From Gemmatimonadales bacterium (GTDB lineage Bacteria; Gemmatimonadota; Gemmatimonadetes; Gemmatimonadales; JACORV01): a DNA stretch of 46,801 bases. The notes under the pieces are model-generated. The model was not told the origin of the DNA. It did no database searches and saw only the letters and a list, made by a program, of their open reading frames with translations. A program made the position numbers and the translations under genes. Positions 25,901 to 37,963 of the stretch are shown piece after piece (the first letter of the stretch is position 1; every line of letters starts with the position of its first letter). The stretch lies in NCBI GenBank assembly GCA_030697825.1, contig JAUYOW010000331.1, positions 1 through 46,801 of the forward strand, written 5' to 3'.

Positions 25901-27180
25901 GCGGCGGCGGCGTCGCCGGTGCGCCGGGAGAAGGATGTCCCGTTCGGTCGGGTGACCGTCACCGTCACGGTGTCGCGCGCGTCGTACCACATCGTGAGCA
26001 GGACGAAGTCGTTCGACGCGCCGGTGGCCCCGGAGTAGGACGGGACGACCACCGTGAACTGAGCCGTGTCGCCCGTGTTGAGGGTGCGCGCCGCGTGGAT
26101 CAGAAACGGCGTGTTGCTGCCGGTTCCAATGTTGTTCTGGTTGCTCCCCTCGTTGCCCGCCGAGATCACCACGATCTTGCCGGGCCCCGAGAGCGAGTCG
26201 ATCGCCTGCTCTTCGGCCATGGTCCCGTCGTGCGGCCCGAACTGCCCCCCAAGGCTGAGGTTCACGACCGCCGGCCGGCCTAGGGTCGTCGCACGCTTGA
26301 AGATGTACTGGATGCCCTCGATGATGTTCAGGGTCGAGAAGCTGCCGTTGCCGCCCTTCACCACGATGAGGTTCGCATTCGGTGCCACGCCGGTGTACTG
26401 GTACGCCGGCTGGCCAGCGCCGGTCGCGGCGCCGTTTCCGGCGGCGATGCCGGCGACGTGCGTCCCGTGGCCGAAGGTGTCTTGTTGGCTGCAGCCGTTG
26501 GCGTTGATCAGGGCGGCGTTGCACTCGTTGCCTCGACTGAAGCTCTGTCCGCCGATCACGCCGGGCGGCGTGCCCGACACGGTCTGGTCCCAGAGGTAGA
26601 GGAGCCGGCTCGTGCCGTCGGGGTTCCGGAAGTCCCCGTGCCGGAAGTCGATGCCGGTATCGAGGATGCCCACGATGACGTTGCTGCCGGTGGCGCCGGT
26701 AAACGTCGTACCGGAGACGCTGCGGACCAGATTGGCCCGGATATCGACCATCGCGAGGTCGTTGCGCAGGCGCACGTAGTGGGCGGCCTGGATGTACCGC
26801 ACCCTGGGATCGCCTTCGAGCCCGGCGAGCGCGGAGAGCGGGAGGCGCGCGCCAATGAGCGAACCCGCCAGGACGCGTACCTCGCCGCCCACCGCCTCGA
26901 TGAGGCCGGGGATCGAATCCGTCAGCGAGATGAACGCGTCCACGAACATCTCAACCCGTCCGGGACCTCGCGTGAGGACGATCTGGTTTGCGCTGGGGAG
27001 TCCCACGGCGGCGGCCACGTCTTCGACCCGGGTGACGCCATTGGCGCGCGCGACGACGTCCGCGTCGCGGAACGGGCGCAGCAACGGGTCGAGCTTGGCC
27101 ACACCGTTCTGCCCCAGTGCGGGGGCCGCGGCAACGAGGAGCAGCGCACCTTGGGCAAGGAGCACACGGAAACGGTGCAC
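22930..27180 (-). CDS. Giant secreted S8 (subtilisin-like) protease with repeat domains and C-terminal sorting-type domain
   Basis: About 1416 residues from GTG 27180, with a signal peptide (RVLLAQGALLLVAAAPALGQ). The catalytic triad is D174 (VGILDTGIDF), H241 (GHGTHVAG) and S614 (GGTSMSAPM). After it come about four diverged beta-rich repeats, each with a DxDxxG-like turn: YADVDSTGTVGGSE, VRDANGNGVFDTGD, VADLDSNGVAGSGE, YRDSAGTGMVPSG. The last 85 residues (SENPVRNGQVIFSYDQ, SFSGLRVRLLE, LPNGMYLVVI) look like a type A sorting/FlgD-like domain used for surface delivery. GAGG lies 5 bp before the start. It leads a two-gene unit with the PorV-like gene. Confidence 0.88.
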   Translation of the reverse strand: MHRFRVLLAQGALLLVAAAPALGQNGVAKLDPLLRPFRDADVVARANGVTRVEDVAAAVGLPSANQIVLTRGPGRVEMFVDAFISLTDSIPGLIEAVGGEVRVLAGSLIGARLPLSALAGLEGDPRVRYIQAAHYVRLRNDLAMVDIRANLVRSVSGTTFTGATGSNVIVGILDTGIDFRHGDFRNPDGTSRLLYLWDQTVSGTPPGVIGGQSFSRGNECNAALINANGCSQQDTFGHGTHVAGIAAGNGAATGAGQPAYQYTGVAPNANLIVVKGGNGSFSTLNIIEGIQYIFKRATTLGRPAVVNLSLGGQFGPHDGTMAEEQAIDSLSGPGKIVVISAGNEGSNQNNIGTGSNTPFLIHAARTLNTGDTAQFTVVVPSYSGATGASNDFVLLTMWYDARDTVTVTVTRPNGTSFSRRTGDAAAATDDAQGRIFIDNASSGLAPQNLDRQVEIEFFDAVATQTPAPGTWRVTVQMNRRLGNGRFDTWLYASQLGATFLEAQIVGGGDNGNIVGSPGNASRAITVAAHTTRLSWNSQGGNNVAFTVRSTLGDLATFSSSGPSRPVRDAVARQKPDISAPGTAIFSSLSINTTPAPNPLLVGTDGVHTIAGGTSMSAPMVTGSTALLLERNPGLTPELVRAILAGSARSDGFTAVAYNTASGSPVGAPLPNASWGYGKLDVQMALGATPANLTATAGPSNGSLGGPFVLPRSIIPSLQVRLSGSQTDAFTLTGIRLRSTGTGNDATGVIGVSLYADVDSTGTVGGSEVLLGTVAVPTNDGEAVFTGLSLNLPVSANVYLLAAYALNGTPTNGQTFQLNLEAAANITAQKVSDASDVTFSGIAISGGVVRAQAIGTVAASSGGALVSSVATTGQPNVVLLRLNATPDASEGFSLRRFVGTIGGTATPAASLQNLRLVRDANGNGVFDTGDSSEATIASTVTGATVAASFTPSGDPRASAATTKNWLVVADFPITATVGGTIDFRTDSLSGRGLVTDSAIVTTGLPVTGSSLNIIQSTLAYGGPVLDTAAVLRTATALALAHVRFVVQGESTIVDSLILRTTGNLAANSLTNMRLVADLDSNGVAGSGEPVLATSLNISGGVVRVLPGNGGILPPGDRWWVVLGDGADNATWGQAIQFRLDSADVYARGKNSGTRPVKLGPVSFSFRRFTIGGQAALAVAPGPSPPTARLQVGALAALQLTIGATSLEGARVDSLRVSATSGNSLSALVQQLALYRDSAGTGMVPSGPPLATVNNPFAAGASATFKGLNHNVAAGGSQTLLAVLTLTDRLRQGDTLGLTPATVYATGLLSTLPATVSLAGSSTLGSATILAAGEAFIFSENPVRNGQVIFSYDQIPRSVAIYSFSGLRVRLLEQLPPNRYVWDVRGESPGLPNGMYLVVIDTGTGILRRRLMILSPSR

Positions 27181-27226
27181 GCGTCCTCGGTGGTCAGAGT
27201 GATGGGCGAGCTGGTGGATGGCTGCC

Positions 27227-27256
27227 AATATGTCGCGCCGAGCGCCGGCACGGCAA
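27227..27256 (-). promoter_or_regulatory. Possible promoter of the S8 protease gene
   Basis: On the minus strand TTGCCG (27256-27251) and CATATT (27232-27227) are 18 bp apart, each matching four of six consensus positions. The transcript would start about 40 nt before GTG 27180. Confidence 0.35.
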
Positions 27257-27338
27257 GAAAGTAGATGAGTTGCTGTCTCCCCGGGGGTGGTGACGGCGGC
27301 CACGTCGGAAATGGGTTCGATTCACCTGGGCGAGAGCA

Positions 27339-27373
27339 GGAGCCCTCTCCGGGGCAAGCCCGGGGAGGGCTCC
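27339..27373 (-). terminator. 15-bp GC-rich hairpin downstream of thiC
   Basis: GGAGCCCTCTCCGGG (27339-27353) pairs with CCCGGGGAGGGCTCC (27359-27373), with one G-U position and a 5-nt GCAAG loop. It lies about 100 bp after the thiC stop in the direction of thiC. No good U-run follows on the minus strand; a short TTT follows on the plus strand. It may end thiC transcription or insulate the S8 gene. Confidence 0.45.
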
Positions 27374-27426
27374 TTTCGCTTCGCTCGTAGCACGCGACCC
27401 GGGGTCGAGTGCTGGCTCAACCTAGC

Positions 27427-27462
27427 TCACCGGCATCACCACACTGTCACCAGCTCGTCACC
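27427..27462. repeat. Phased TCACC words between thiC and the S8 protease promoter
   Basis: TCACC begins at 27427, 27436, 27447 and 27458 (spacings 9, 11, 11), about one helical turn each. They lie just after the thiC stop and about 170 bp upstream of the putative S8 promoter. They could be a binding site, but the words are short and may be chance. The rest of the 289-bp gap holds only the hairpin and the putative promoter. Confidence 0.3.
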
Positions 27463-27469
27463 AACGCGG

Positions 27470-28899
<1,430 letters not shown>

Positions 28900-28907
<8 letters not shown>

Positions 28908-29523
28908 GAATATGGATGGTCTGCCAGGTGAGGTAAAGGCCGAGCGCCGCGAAGATGGCCGCCGCGCCCACGTCCACCAGCTGGAGCGCTCGCCGGGTGA
29001 CGAACCGCCGGCCCCAGGCGCACAGCCCCGAGACCACCAACCCGTAGATGACCGCGCCCACAAAGATGCCGCCGTAGAGCGACGAGCGCGTGGCGAAGTC
29101 GCCGCCGCCGATCCCCGCCCCGACCGACCCGATCACCGCCAGCAGCACGACGACAGCGAACGGGCTCGCCAGGCATAGCAGCGCACCTACCGCGAAAGCG
29201 CGCCCATGGCTCGTTCGCTCGGCGGGGGTCAGCTCCGGCTCGCGCCGCGAATGTTGGTATGCGCTCCACGCCAGCCAGAGCAGCAACGCGGCCCCGGCGC
29301 CGCCGATCGTCACCCGCAGCGAAAGCCGGGACATGATCAGTTCCGCGCCGCCGACCGCGACCGTGAGCCATACGGCATCCCCGACGATCGCGCCCAGGGA
29401 GACCATCAGCGCGGCCATGAACCCACCCGTGAGGCCGCGCCGGATGATCTCGACGTTGACCGCGCTCACGGGCAGGCAGTACACGATTCCGCCGAGGATC
29501 CCGGCCAGGAAAGCGGCTAGCAT
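28900..29523 (-). CDS. LysE/RhtB-type transporter-like membrane protein
   Basis: 207 residues with about six membrane helices. The N-terminus MLAAFLAGILGGIVYCLPVS then RRGLTGGFMAALMVSLGAIV resembles the LysE/RhtB exporter opening (G-x-x-P-G-P ... G-x-x-G-D); the family proline motif is altered to YCLPVSA. By family it would export an amino acid or similar small molecule across the inner membrane. Its stop overlaps the thiC riboswitch, so read-through of one transcript into thiC is likely. A link to thiamine precursors is possible but not shown by the sequence. It diverges from the M1-like gene. Confidence 0.72.
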
Positions 29524-29571
29524 GAGGCGCCGAATGTAGCGCGGGAAGCGGCCCGCGAGTAGCATCGAAGC

Positions 29572-31428
29572 GTGCTCAGCCTGCTCCTCGCCCTCGCCAC
29601 GGCCGCCGCGCCGCAGCAGCCGACGACCCTCGACGTCCCCGTCTACCGTGACTCGCTGTACGGCGTCTCGCTTCCCCGCCCCTTCGACGACTGGGTCTTC
29701 GAGCCGGCGTCGAGCCGTGGCACGACCACCGTCATCTTCCATCCTCGCGACGCCTCCCTGCGCGAGCAGCTTTGGGGCGCGCTCGTGCTGACGACCTTCA
29801 ACCGCGACGTGCCGATCGGCCAGGTAGCGGACCAGCGGGTGCTCACCTCGTGGCAGGCTACCCTCGGGCCGTCCTTCACGCTCCTCACGCGCGACTCGAT
29901 GACGGTGGTCGGGCTTCCGGCCATCCACGTGGTGATGGGGGGCACCATCGACCACGCCGTGCTGGACGTCGAGGAGTACCTCGTGGCACGCGGCGGGGAC
30001 CTCATCCTGCTCCAGTTCAGGTATCCGCGCGGCCTGCCGCGCGACTCCATCGCGGCCGGCTACGAGCGAGTCTTCGACGGGATCCGCATTCGCGGGGCCC
30101 CGGGCGAGCGCGCCTCGCCGCAGACCGCCGCGGATGAGGCGCGGCGCCCGCGGACGGCGATGTGGAGCGCGTTGCGCGCCTCGCCGTGGCGCCTCCAGGC
30201 CTATGACGCACTGGTGCGGTACGACACGACCCAGCCGCGGCTGGACTTGACCGCGCGCCTCGATCTCGCGAACGACGATATCGTGCCGCGTGACTCGGTC
30301 GCTTTCTGGCTGGCGCCGTTCCTGGTGGCGGACAGTGTGCGCGCGGGCCTGGGGCGCTCGATCCCGCTGGGTTCGGGCCCGGTGCAACGAGTAGCGCTCG
30401 GGGCCAGAGTGGCGCCGCAGGGCCAGAGCACGGTCACCGTCTACTATCACGCCACACCCGATCGCACCGGGGCGGCGCGTGATGTCCGTATCACCCGGGA
30501 AGAAGCACTCGTTCTCCCGGATTGGATCCCGCGCGTCCAGTCGCCGACGGACTCGTCCGGCCAATACGCACAGGTGCCGCGCGCCCGCCAGACGCTGCGC
30601 TTCGATCTGCCGGGGGAGCGGCGTGCGGTGGCGCCGGGCCGGCTCACTTCGGAAGTCACTGCCCTCGGCAGGCGGAGGATGACGTGGCTCGCGGATGACG
30701 CCGCGGTGGGCGCCTCGGGTTTTGCGATCGCGAACTACCGGACCGAGTCCCGCGATGTGGGACGGCTGCGCCTCAAGGTCTTTCTCCGCGACTCCGGCGA
30801 GGCGGCCCCTAACCCCCTGAACGACTCACTCGTCGCGCAGGTCGCCCGCGGCTGGTCCTTCTATTCGCGGGCCTTCGGCCCGCTCGAAACCTCTGACATC
30901 TCGATTGTCGAGGGCACGCTCGATGGGGTCCGGGGAGCCCCAGGCGTGCTCTTCGTCGGCGCGGGAGTGTTGCCGCCGGCAAACCTCATCTTTCGTGAGA
31001 TGGCGCGCTCATGGTGGGGAGGCGCGATCGCCGCGGCCGGCCCGGGCTCGGCGTGGATCACCGACGCCTTCCCGGCCTGGGCCTCTATCGCCGCGCGGGG
31101 CGTCATCGAGGGCGATACGGTGCGCCAACGTTTGGTGCGCGAGGCCGAATCGGCGTGGCACCTGGCAGTAGCCGGTCACGACGACCCGCCGCTCGCCGGC
31201 CTCAGTGTTGATGGAGACTCCAGCCTGGCGCTGCTGCTCGCCAAGGGCGCAGCTGCCCTCGAAGCTGCCCGGCGTGCCGCCGGCGAAGCACGCTTCAGGG
31301 AAGCGATCCGCACCTTCGCCGCCGAGCATCGCGCCGGATGGGCGCGAGTCGCCGCTTTCCTCCCTCTCCTCGGCCCCGAGGCGACGGCCGTCATCCAGCC
31401 CTATCTTTTCGGCCCCCAACCACGTTAG
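29572..31428 (+). CDS. Secreted M1-peptidase-like protein with a degenerate zinc site
   Basis: 618 residues, signal peptide MLSLLLALATAAA followed by QQ. The N-terminal 200 residues match no family I recognise. The later half has an M1/gluzincin-like layout: FREMARSWWGG then AWITDAFPAWAS. In active M1 enzymes these are HExxHxWWG and WLNEGFA. Here the zinc ligands are replaced: R475-E-M-A-R479 for HExxH, and D for the third ligand Glu. It is therefore probably a catalytically dead relative, perhaps a binding or structural envelope protein. GTG 29572 has no Shine-Dalgarno; TAGCAT ends 6 bp upstream. No frameshift is evident. Confidence 0.75.
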   Translation: MLSLLLALATAAAPQQPTTLDVPVYRDSLYGVSLPRPFDDWVFEPASSRGTTTVIFHPRDASLREQLWGALVLTTFNRDVPIGQVADQRVLTSWQATLGPSFTLLTRDSMTVVGLPAIHVVMGGTIDHAVLDVEEYLVARGGDLILLQFRYPRGLPRDSIAAGYERVFDGIRIRGAPGERASPQTAADEARRPRTAMWSALRASPWRLQAYDALVRYDTTQPRLDLTARLDLANDDIVPRDSVAFWLAPFLVADSVRAGLGRSIPLGSGPVQRVALGARVAPQGQSTVTVYYHATPDRTGAARDVRITREEALVLPDWIPRVQSPTDSSGQYAQVPRARQTLRFDLPGERRAVAPGRLTSEVTALGRRRMTWLADDAAVGASGFAIANYRTESRDVGRLRLKVFLRDSGEAAPNPLNDSLVAQVARGWSFYSRAFGPLETSDISIVEGTLDGVRGAPGVLFVGAGVLPPANLIFREMARSWWGGAIAAAGPGSAWITDAFPAWASIAARGVIEGDTVRQRLVREAESAWHLAVAGHDDPPLAGLSVDGDSSLALLLAKGAAALEAARRAAGEARFREAIRTFAAEHRAGWARVAAFLPLLGPEATAVIQPYLFGPQPR

Positions 31429-31431
31429 ATT

Positions 31432-31463
31432 CGACTTCGCGAACAAAAGTATTGACGAAGTTG
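31432..31463. promoter_or_regulatory. Imperfect dyad upstream of sufR, possible operator
   Basis: CGACTTCG (31432-31439) and CGAAGTTG (31456-31463) are inverted with one mismatch, in the 43-bp gap before sufR. A palindrome TTCGCGAA (31436-31443) overlaps the left arm. Position suggests SufR autoregulation, but the word does not match a site I know. Confidence 0.35.
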
Positions 31464-31471
31464 GGGGACCT

Positions 31472-32172
31472 ATGGCTAACGGCGACGCTTCCCTACCCGG
31501 ATATCGGGGCCTCAGAGGGCAGATCCTCCTCGAGGTCAAGAAGTCTCAACCTGTTACAGCTAAGCAGCTTAGCTCAGTTTTTGGGGTGTCCGCCAATGCC
31601 ATCAGGCGGCACCTGAAGGAACTCGAGCTGGCTGGCCTCGTTCACTTCGGGCGTGAACAGCACGGCCTCGGCGCCCCCGCCTTCGCCTACCGCCTCACCG
31701 ATGAGGGCGAAGCCCTCTTCCCCAACGGCTACCGCGACGCGCTGACCGAACTCCTGGAGCAGGTGGCCGAGCGAGACGGGCGCGGCGCGGTGGTGCGGCT
31801 CTTCGAGGAGCGCTACGCGCAGCTCACGCGCAAGCTACAGAGCGAGCTGGCGGTGGCGCCGCATGAGCGCCGCCTGGACGTCGTCGCCCGCATCATGACC
31901 GAAGCGGGCTACATGGCGGACTGGAGCGAAACTGACGGCGCCTTCCAGTTCGCGGAGCACAACTGCGCGCTGCGCGCGGTCGTTCAACGGTTCCCGGAGG
32001 TCTGCGCGGCCGAAGAGCAGTTCCTCAAGGACGTCCTGGGCGCCGAGGTGGAGCGGCGGGCTCACATCGTCAACGGCTGCAACGCGTGCGAGTACGCGAT
32101 CAGCTTCGGCGCGGCTTCACCCGTCGTAGTCCCCACGCCCCGCAAGACGGCAGCGCCGGACCAGAGGCAGCC

Positions 32173-32176
<4 letters not shown>
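31472..32176 (+). CDS. sufR: SufR-type Fe-S-sensing transcriptional regulator
   Basis: 234 residues. The N-terminus has a winged helix ([20 protein letters not shown], then [16 protein letters not shown]). The C-terminal half contains conserved cysteines: [16 protein letters not shown] (CX12C) and [11 protein letters not shown] (CX2C), the pattern that binds a [4Fe-4S] cluster in SufR proteins. By family it represses the suf operon when clusters are sufficient. GGGGGACC precedes ATG 31472. The stop overlaps the sufB start as ATGA, so it is the first gene of the operon and likely autoregulated. Confidence 0.9.
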
Positions 32177-33609
<1,433 letters not shown>

Positions 33610-33610
33610 C

Positions 33611-34362
<752 letters not shown>

Positions 34363-34366
<4 letters not shown>

Positions 34367-35706
34367 ACGCTCCGCGGGTCCTGGATCGCTTCATGGCGCA
34401 GCACGAGGCGTTCGCCAGGAACGGCGGGAAGGTCGCGCCCGAGTGGCTACGCGTCCTGCGCGCTGGCGCACTGGCGCGCTTCGCGGAACTCGGCTTCCCG
34501 ACGACGAAGCTCGAGGCATGGCGCTTCACCAGCGTGCAGCCGATCGCCGAGACCGCGTTCGCGCCCGCGAGCGAGGCCTCCGGTGAGTTGCCGGCTGGGA
34601 AGTCGCTCGAGCGGCTCGAGCTGTGCGAGGCGCGGCGGCACCTCGCGGTCTTCGTCAACGGGCGGTTCGTCGAGGCGCTGTCGTCGGTGGCCGGCCTGCC
34701 GGCCGGCGCCCGGGTCGGCAGCCTCGTCGGCGCGCTTGAGCGTGAGCCGGAGTTGGTGGAGCGGCATCTGGCGCGGCAGGCGCTCCTCGACGATAACGCG
34801 TTCGCGGCGCTGAACACGGCGTTCGTGCACGATGGAGCGTTCGTCTACCTGCCGGAAGGCACGGTCATGGAAGAGCCGGTGCAGCTCCTCTTCCTATCGA
34901 TGCCGGGCGCGGAGCCGATGGTCTCCCACCCGCGTAGCCTCATCGTGGTGGAGCGGATGGCGCGGGCCTCCGTGGTCGAGACGTATGCCGGACACGGCGA
35001 CGGCGTCTACTGGACCAACGCCGTGACGGAGGTGGTCCTCGGCGACGGCGCGCGCGCCGATTGTTACCGGGTGCAGCGCGAGAGCGAGCGGGCATACCAT
35101 GTCGCCACGACCCAGACGCGGCAGGGCCGGGACAGCGTGCTGTCGGTCCACGCCGTGGTCCTGGGCGCGGTTCTTTCGCGTCACGACATCGGCACCGTGC
35201 TCGACGGGCCCGGCGGCAAGTGCACTCTGAACGGCCTGTACCTGCTCGAGGGCAGGCAACACGCGGACCACCACACCACCATCGACCACGCCCAGCCGCA
35301 CTGTGAGAGCCACGAGTACTTCAACGGCGTGCTGGACGGGCGGTCCCGCGGGGTATTCAACGGCCGGATCATCGTGCGCAAGGGCGCGCAGCGCACCGAC
35401 TCGAAGCAGACCAACAACAACCTCGTGCTCTCCGAGGAAGCGCGCGCCGACAGCCAGCCGCAACTGGAGATCTACGCCGACGATGTGAAGTGCACTCACG
35501 GCGCGACGCTCGGACCAATCGACGAGAAAGCCCTTTTCTATCTCAAGAGCCGGGGTCTTTCGCCTAACGAAGCGCAGGGTCTCCTCACCTACGGCTTCGG
35601 CGCGGAGATCCTGGACAGAATGGAGATCGCGCCGCTCCGGGTGCAGCTGGAGCGGCTGGTGCGCGCGCGGCTGCTCAACCGCGCCCGGGGGCGGCGGGCG
35701 GCGTGA
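34363..35706 (+). CDS. sufD: Fe-S cluster assembly protein SufD
   Basis: 447 residues, homologous to SufB through its beta-helix core. Landmarks include [13 protein letters not shown] near the N-terminus, [20 protein letters not shown] with the conserved histidines, and [20 protein letters not shown] at the end. It forms the scaffold with SufB and SufC and helps iron entry. The GTG start overlaps the sufC stop and its own stop overlaps sufS, so all are translationally coupled. Confidence 0.95.
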
Positions 35707-36971
35707 CGACGGCCCAGCGAGCTGCCACGGGCCAGCGGGCCGGCGGGCCGGAGCGAACGGACTTTGCGCTCCTGAGAACGGACTTTCCCATCCTCCAGGA
35801 GCGGGTGCACGGCAAGCCGCTCGTCTACGTGGACAACGGGGCGACCAGCCAGAAGCCGCGCCAGGTGATCGACGCGATCTCCCGTTACTACGCGACCGAG
35901 AACGCCAACGTCCACCGCGGCGTCTACTGGCTGAGCGAGCACGCGACGGCGCTCTACGAGGGCGCGCGGGAGAAGGCGCGCCGCTTCGTGAACGCGCGCG
36001 AGGCGCGCGAGATCATCTTCGTGCGCGGCACCACGGAAGCGATCAACCTGGTGGCGAGCAGTTTCGGCCGCGCCAACCTGTCGGCGGGCGACGAAGTGCT
36101 CGTCACCGCGATGGAGCATCATTCCAACATCGTCCCGTGGCAGCTGATCTGCGGGGAGCGCGGCGCCCGGCTCCGCGTGATCCCGATGGACCAGCGCGGC
36201 GTGCTGTGCGTGGACGAGGTCCCGAAGCTCCTCGGCCCGAAGACGAAGCTGGTCGCCATGGTGCACGTCTCGAACTCGCTCGGCACGATCAATCCGGTGA
36301 AGGAGATCGTGGCGCTCGCCCACGCGCGCGGGATCCCCGTGCTCGTCGACGGCGCACAGGCGGCGCCGCACCTGCCCATCGACGTGCAGGACCTGGACTG
36401 CGATTTCTACACGGTGTCCGGCCACAAGATGTTCGGGCCGACCGGCATCGGGGTGCTGTACGGCAAGGCCGAGCGGCTCGATTCCATGGCGCCGTACCAG
36501 GGCGGCGGCGACATGATCCGTTCGGTCACGTTCGAGAAGACGACCTACGCGCCGCTCCCGGCGAAGTTCGAAGCGGGCACGCCGCATATCGCGGGCGCGG
36601 TCGGGCTCGGCGCCGCCATAGACTATCTGGCCGCGCTCGACTGGCAGCAGCTCGCCGCGCACGAGGCGGATCTGCTGGCGTATGCGACGGGATCGCTGGC
36701 GCAGGTCACCGGGCTCCGGTTGATCGGCACCGCGCCACACAAGGCGAGCGTCGTCTCCTTCGTGATGGACGGCGTTCACGCGCACGACGTCGGCACGATC
36801 GTGGACCAGGAGGGCGTCGCCATCCGGACCGGCCATCACTGCACCCAGCCCGTGATGGACTTCTTCGGCGTGCCGGCGACGGCGCGTGCGTCGTTCGCCT
36901 TCTACAACGACCGCGATGACGTGGACCGGTTGGTCGAGGCGGTGAAGAAGGTCCGCGAGGTGTTCGCCTGA
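35703..36971 (+). CDS. sufS: Cysteine desulfurase SufS
   Basis: 422 residues, a PLP enzyme that takes sulfur from cysteine. The PLP lysine is in [11 protein letters not shown], and the active cysteine is in [12 protein letters not shown] (class II RxGHHC motif). ATEAINLV (as [11 protein letters not shown]) and [11 protein letters not shown] bind PLP and substrate. The first 25 residues are an Arg/Gly-rich extension of uncertain use; GTG 35703 overlaps the sufD stop as GTGA. SufU, the sulfur acceptor, follows directly. Confidence 0.96.
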   Translation: MTTAQRAATGQRAGGPERTDFALLRTDFPILQERVHGKPLVYVDNGATSQKPRQVIDAISRYYATENANVHRGVYWLSEHATALYEGAREKARRFVNAREAREIIFVRGTTEAINLVASSFGRANLSAGDEVLVTAMEHHSNIVPWQLICGERGARLRVIPMDQRGVLCVDEVPKLLGPKTKLVAMVHVSNSLGTINPVKEIVALAHARGIPVLVDGAQAAPHLPIDVQDLDCDFYTVSGHKMFGPTGIGVLYGKAERLDSMAPYQGGGDMIRSVTFEKTTYAPLPAKFEAGTPHIAGAVGLGAAIDYLAALDWQQLAAHEADLLAYATGSLAQVTGLRLIGTAPHKASVVSFVMDGVHAHDVGTIVDQEGVAIRTGHHCTQPVMDFFGVPATARASFAFYNDRDDVDRLVEAVKKVREVFA

Positions 36972-37421
36972 ATGGCCGACCTCGCCGATCTCTACCAGCA
37001 AATCATCATCGACCACAACCGGAATCCGCGAAACTTCAAGCATCTCGACGACGCCAACCGCACCGCTCACGGAGACAACCCGCTCTGTGGCGACAAGATC
37101 ACCCTCTACGTGCATCTGGACGGCGAGGTGATCTCCGACGTCGGCTTCCAGGGCTCCGGCTGCGCGATCTCACAGGCCTCAGCCTCGCTCATGACGAGCG
37201 CGGTCAAGGGCAAGACCACGGCCGACGCCGAAGCGCTCTTCCACGCCTTTCACGCGATGGTCATGGGTGAGACCGGGGCGGGAGACCCGAAGGCGCTCGG
37301 CAAGCTCGCCGCCTTCGCCGGAGTGCGGCAGTTCCCTGCCCGGGTCAAGTGTGCCAATCTTCCATGGCACACGCTTCACGCCGCTATCACCGCCTCTGCG
37401 GAGCCAGTCACGACCGAGTAG
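36972..37421 (+). CDS. sufU: Sulfur-transfer protein SufU
   Basis: 149 residues. Cysteines in NPLCGDKI, GSGCAISQAS and RVKCANLPWHT, with Asp after the first, form the zinc site of SufU. The long stretch between the second and third Cys is the SufU-specific insertion, so it is SufU rather than the scaffold IscU. It takes sulfur from SufS and passes it to SufBCD. The ATG follows the sufS stop directly, with no gap. Confidence 0.95.
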   Translation: MADLADLYQQIIIDHNRNPRNFKHLDDANRTAHGDNPLCGDKITLYVHLDGEVISDVGFQGSGCAISQASASLMTSAVKGKTTADAEALFHAFHAMVMGETGAGDPKALGKLAAFAGVRQFPARVKCANLPWHTLHAAITASAEPVTTE

Positions 37422-37432
37422 TATTCGGGCCG

Positions 37433-37963
37433 ATGGCGCCACGAAACCGCAGCGTACTTTACATCATCGCCCCGGAACGCTTCCGCGACGAGGAGCTGCT
37501 CGAGCCCCAGCGTGCGCTCGAGGGCGCCGGCCACAGTGTGCTGGTGGCGTCCACGAGGCGTGGCGTGGCGGTCGGGATGCTTGGCGCTCGGGTCAACGCC
37601 GAGGCAAGCTTGAGCGAAGTGCTCGCCAAGGACTTCGACGCGCTGGTGTTCGCGGGCGGCGCCGGCGCGCCGTCGCACCTGTGGGACAGCGACCCCGCGC
37701 TTCGGCTCGCGCGGGAGATGTATGCCCTCGGGCGGCCGGTGGCGGCGATCTGTCTCTCCTGCCCGGTGCTCGCGCGGGCGGGTGTGCTGGCCGGCAAGCG
37801 CGCGACGGTCTTCCCCGATGCGCGCGCGATCATCGAAATGAAACGCGGCGGCGCGACCCTCGTAGATGAGGCGGTCGTGGTGGAAGGCATCATCGTCACC
37901 GCTCGCGGACCCGAGGCCGCTCCGGCCTTCGGCTCCGCGCTCGTCAACCTCCTGGGATCATGA
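37433..37963 (+). CDS. DJ-1/PfpI-family protein
   Basis: 176 residues. Typical features are a flavodoxin-like start (VLYIIAPERFRDEELLEP), the acidic Glu of the family (PERFRDEE), a glycine-rich VFAGGAGAPSHLW, and the nucleophile elbow AAICLSCPVLARAG, with Cys in the expected place plus a second Cys three residues on. Members act as chaperones, deglycases or peptidases; the exact role is not clear. ATG 37433 lacks a Shine-Dalgarno; TAGTAT lies at 37419-37424. The stop overlaps the ABC ATPase start as ATGA. Confidence 0.88.
   Translation: MAPRNRSVLYIIAPERFRDEELLEPQRALEGAGHSVLVASTRRGVAVGMLGARVNAEASLSEVLAKDFDALVFAGGAGAPSHLWDSDPALRLAREMYALGRPVAAICLSCPVLARAGVLAGKRATVFPDARAIIEMKRGGATLVDEAVVVEGIIVTARGPEAAPAFGSALVNLLGS

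Noticed and set aside
29572-31428. Broken (frameshifted) M1 peptidase gene
   Set aside because: The frame is intact over 618 codons with normal codon use. The zinc ligands are substituted, not deleted.
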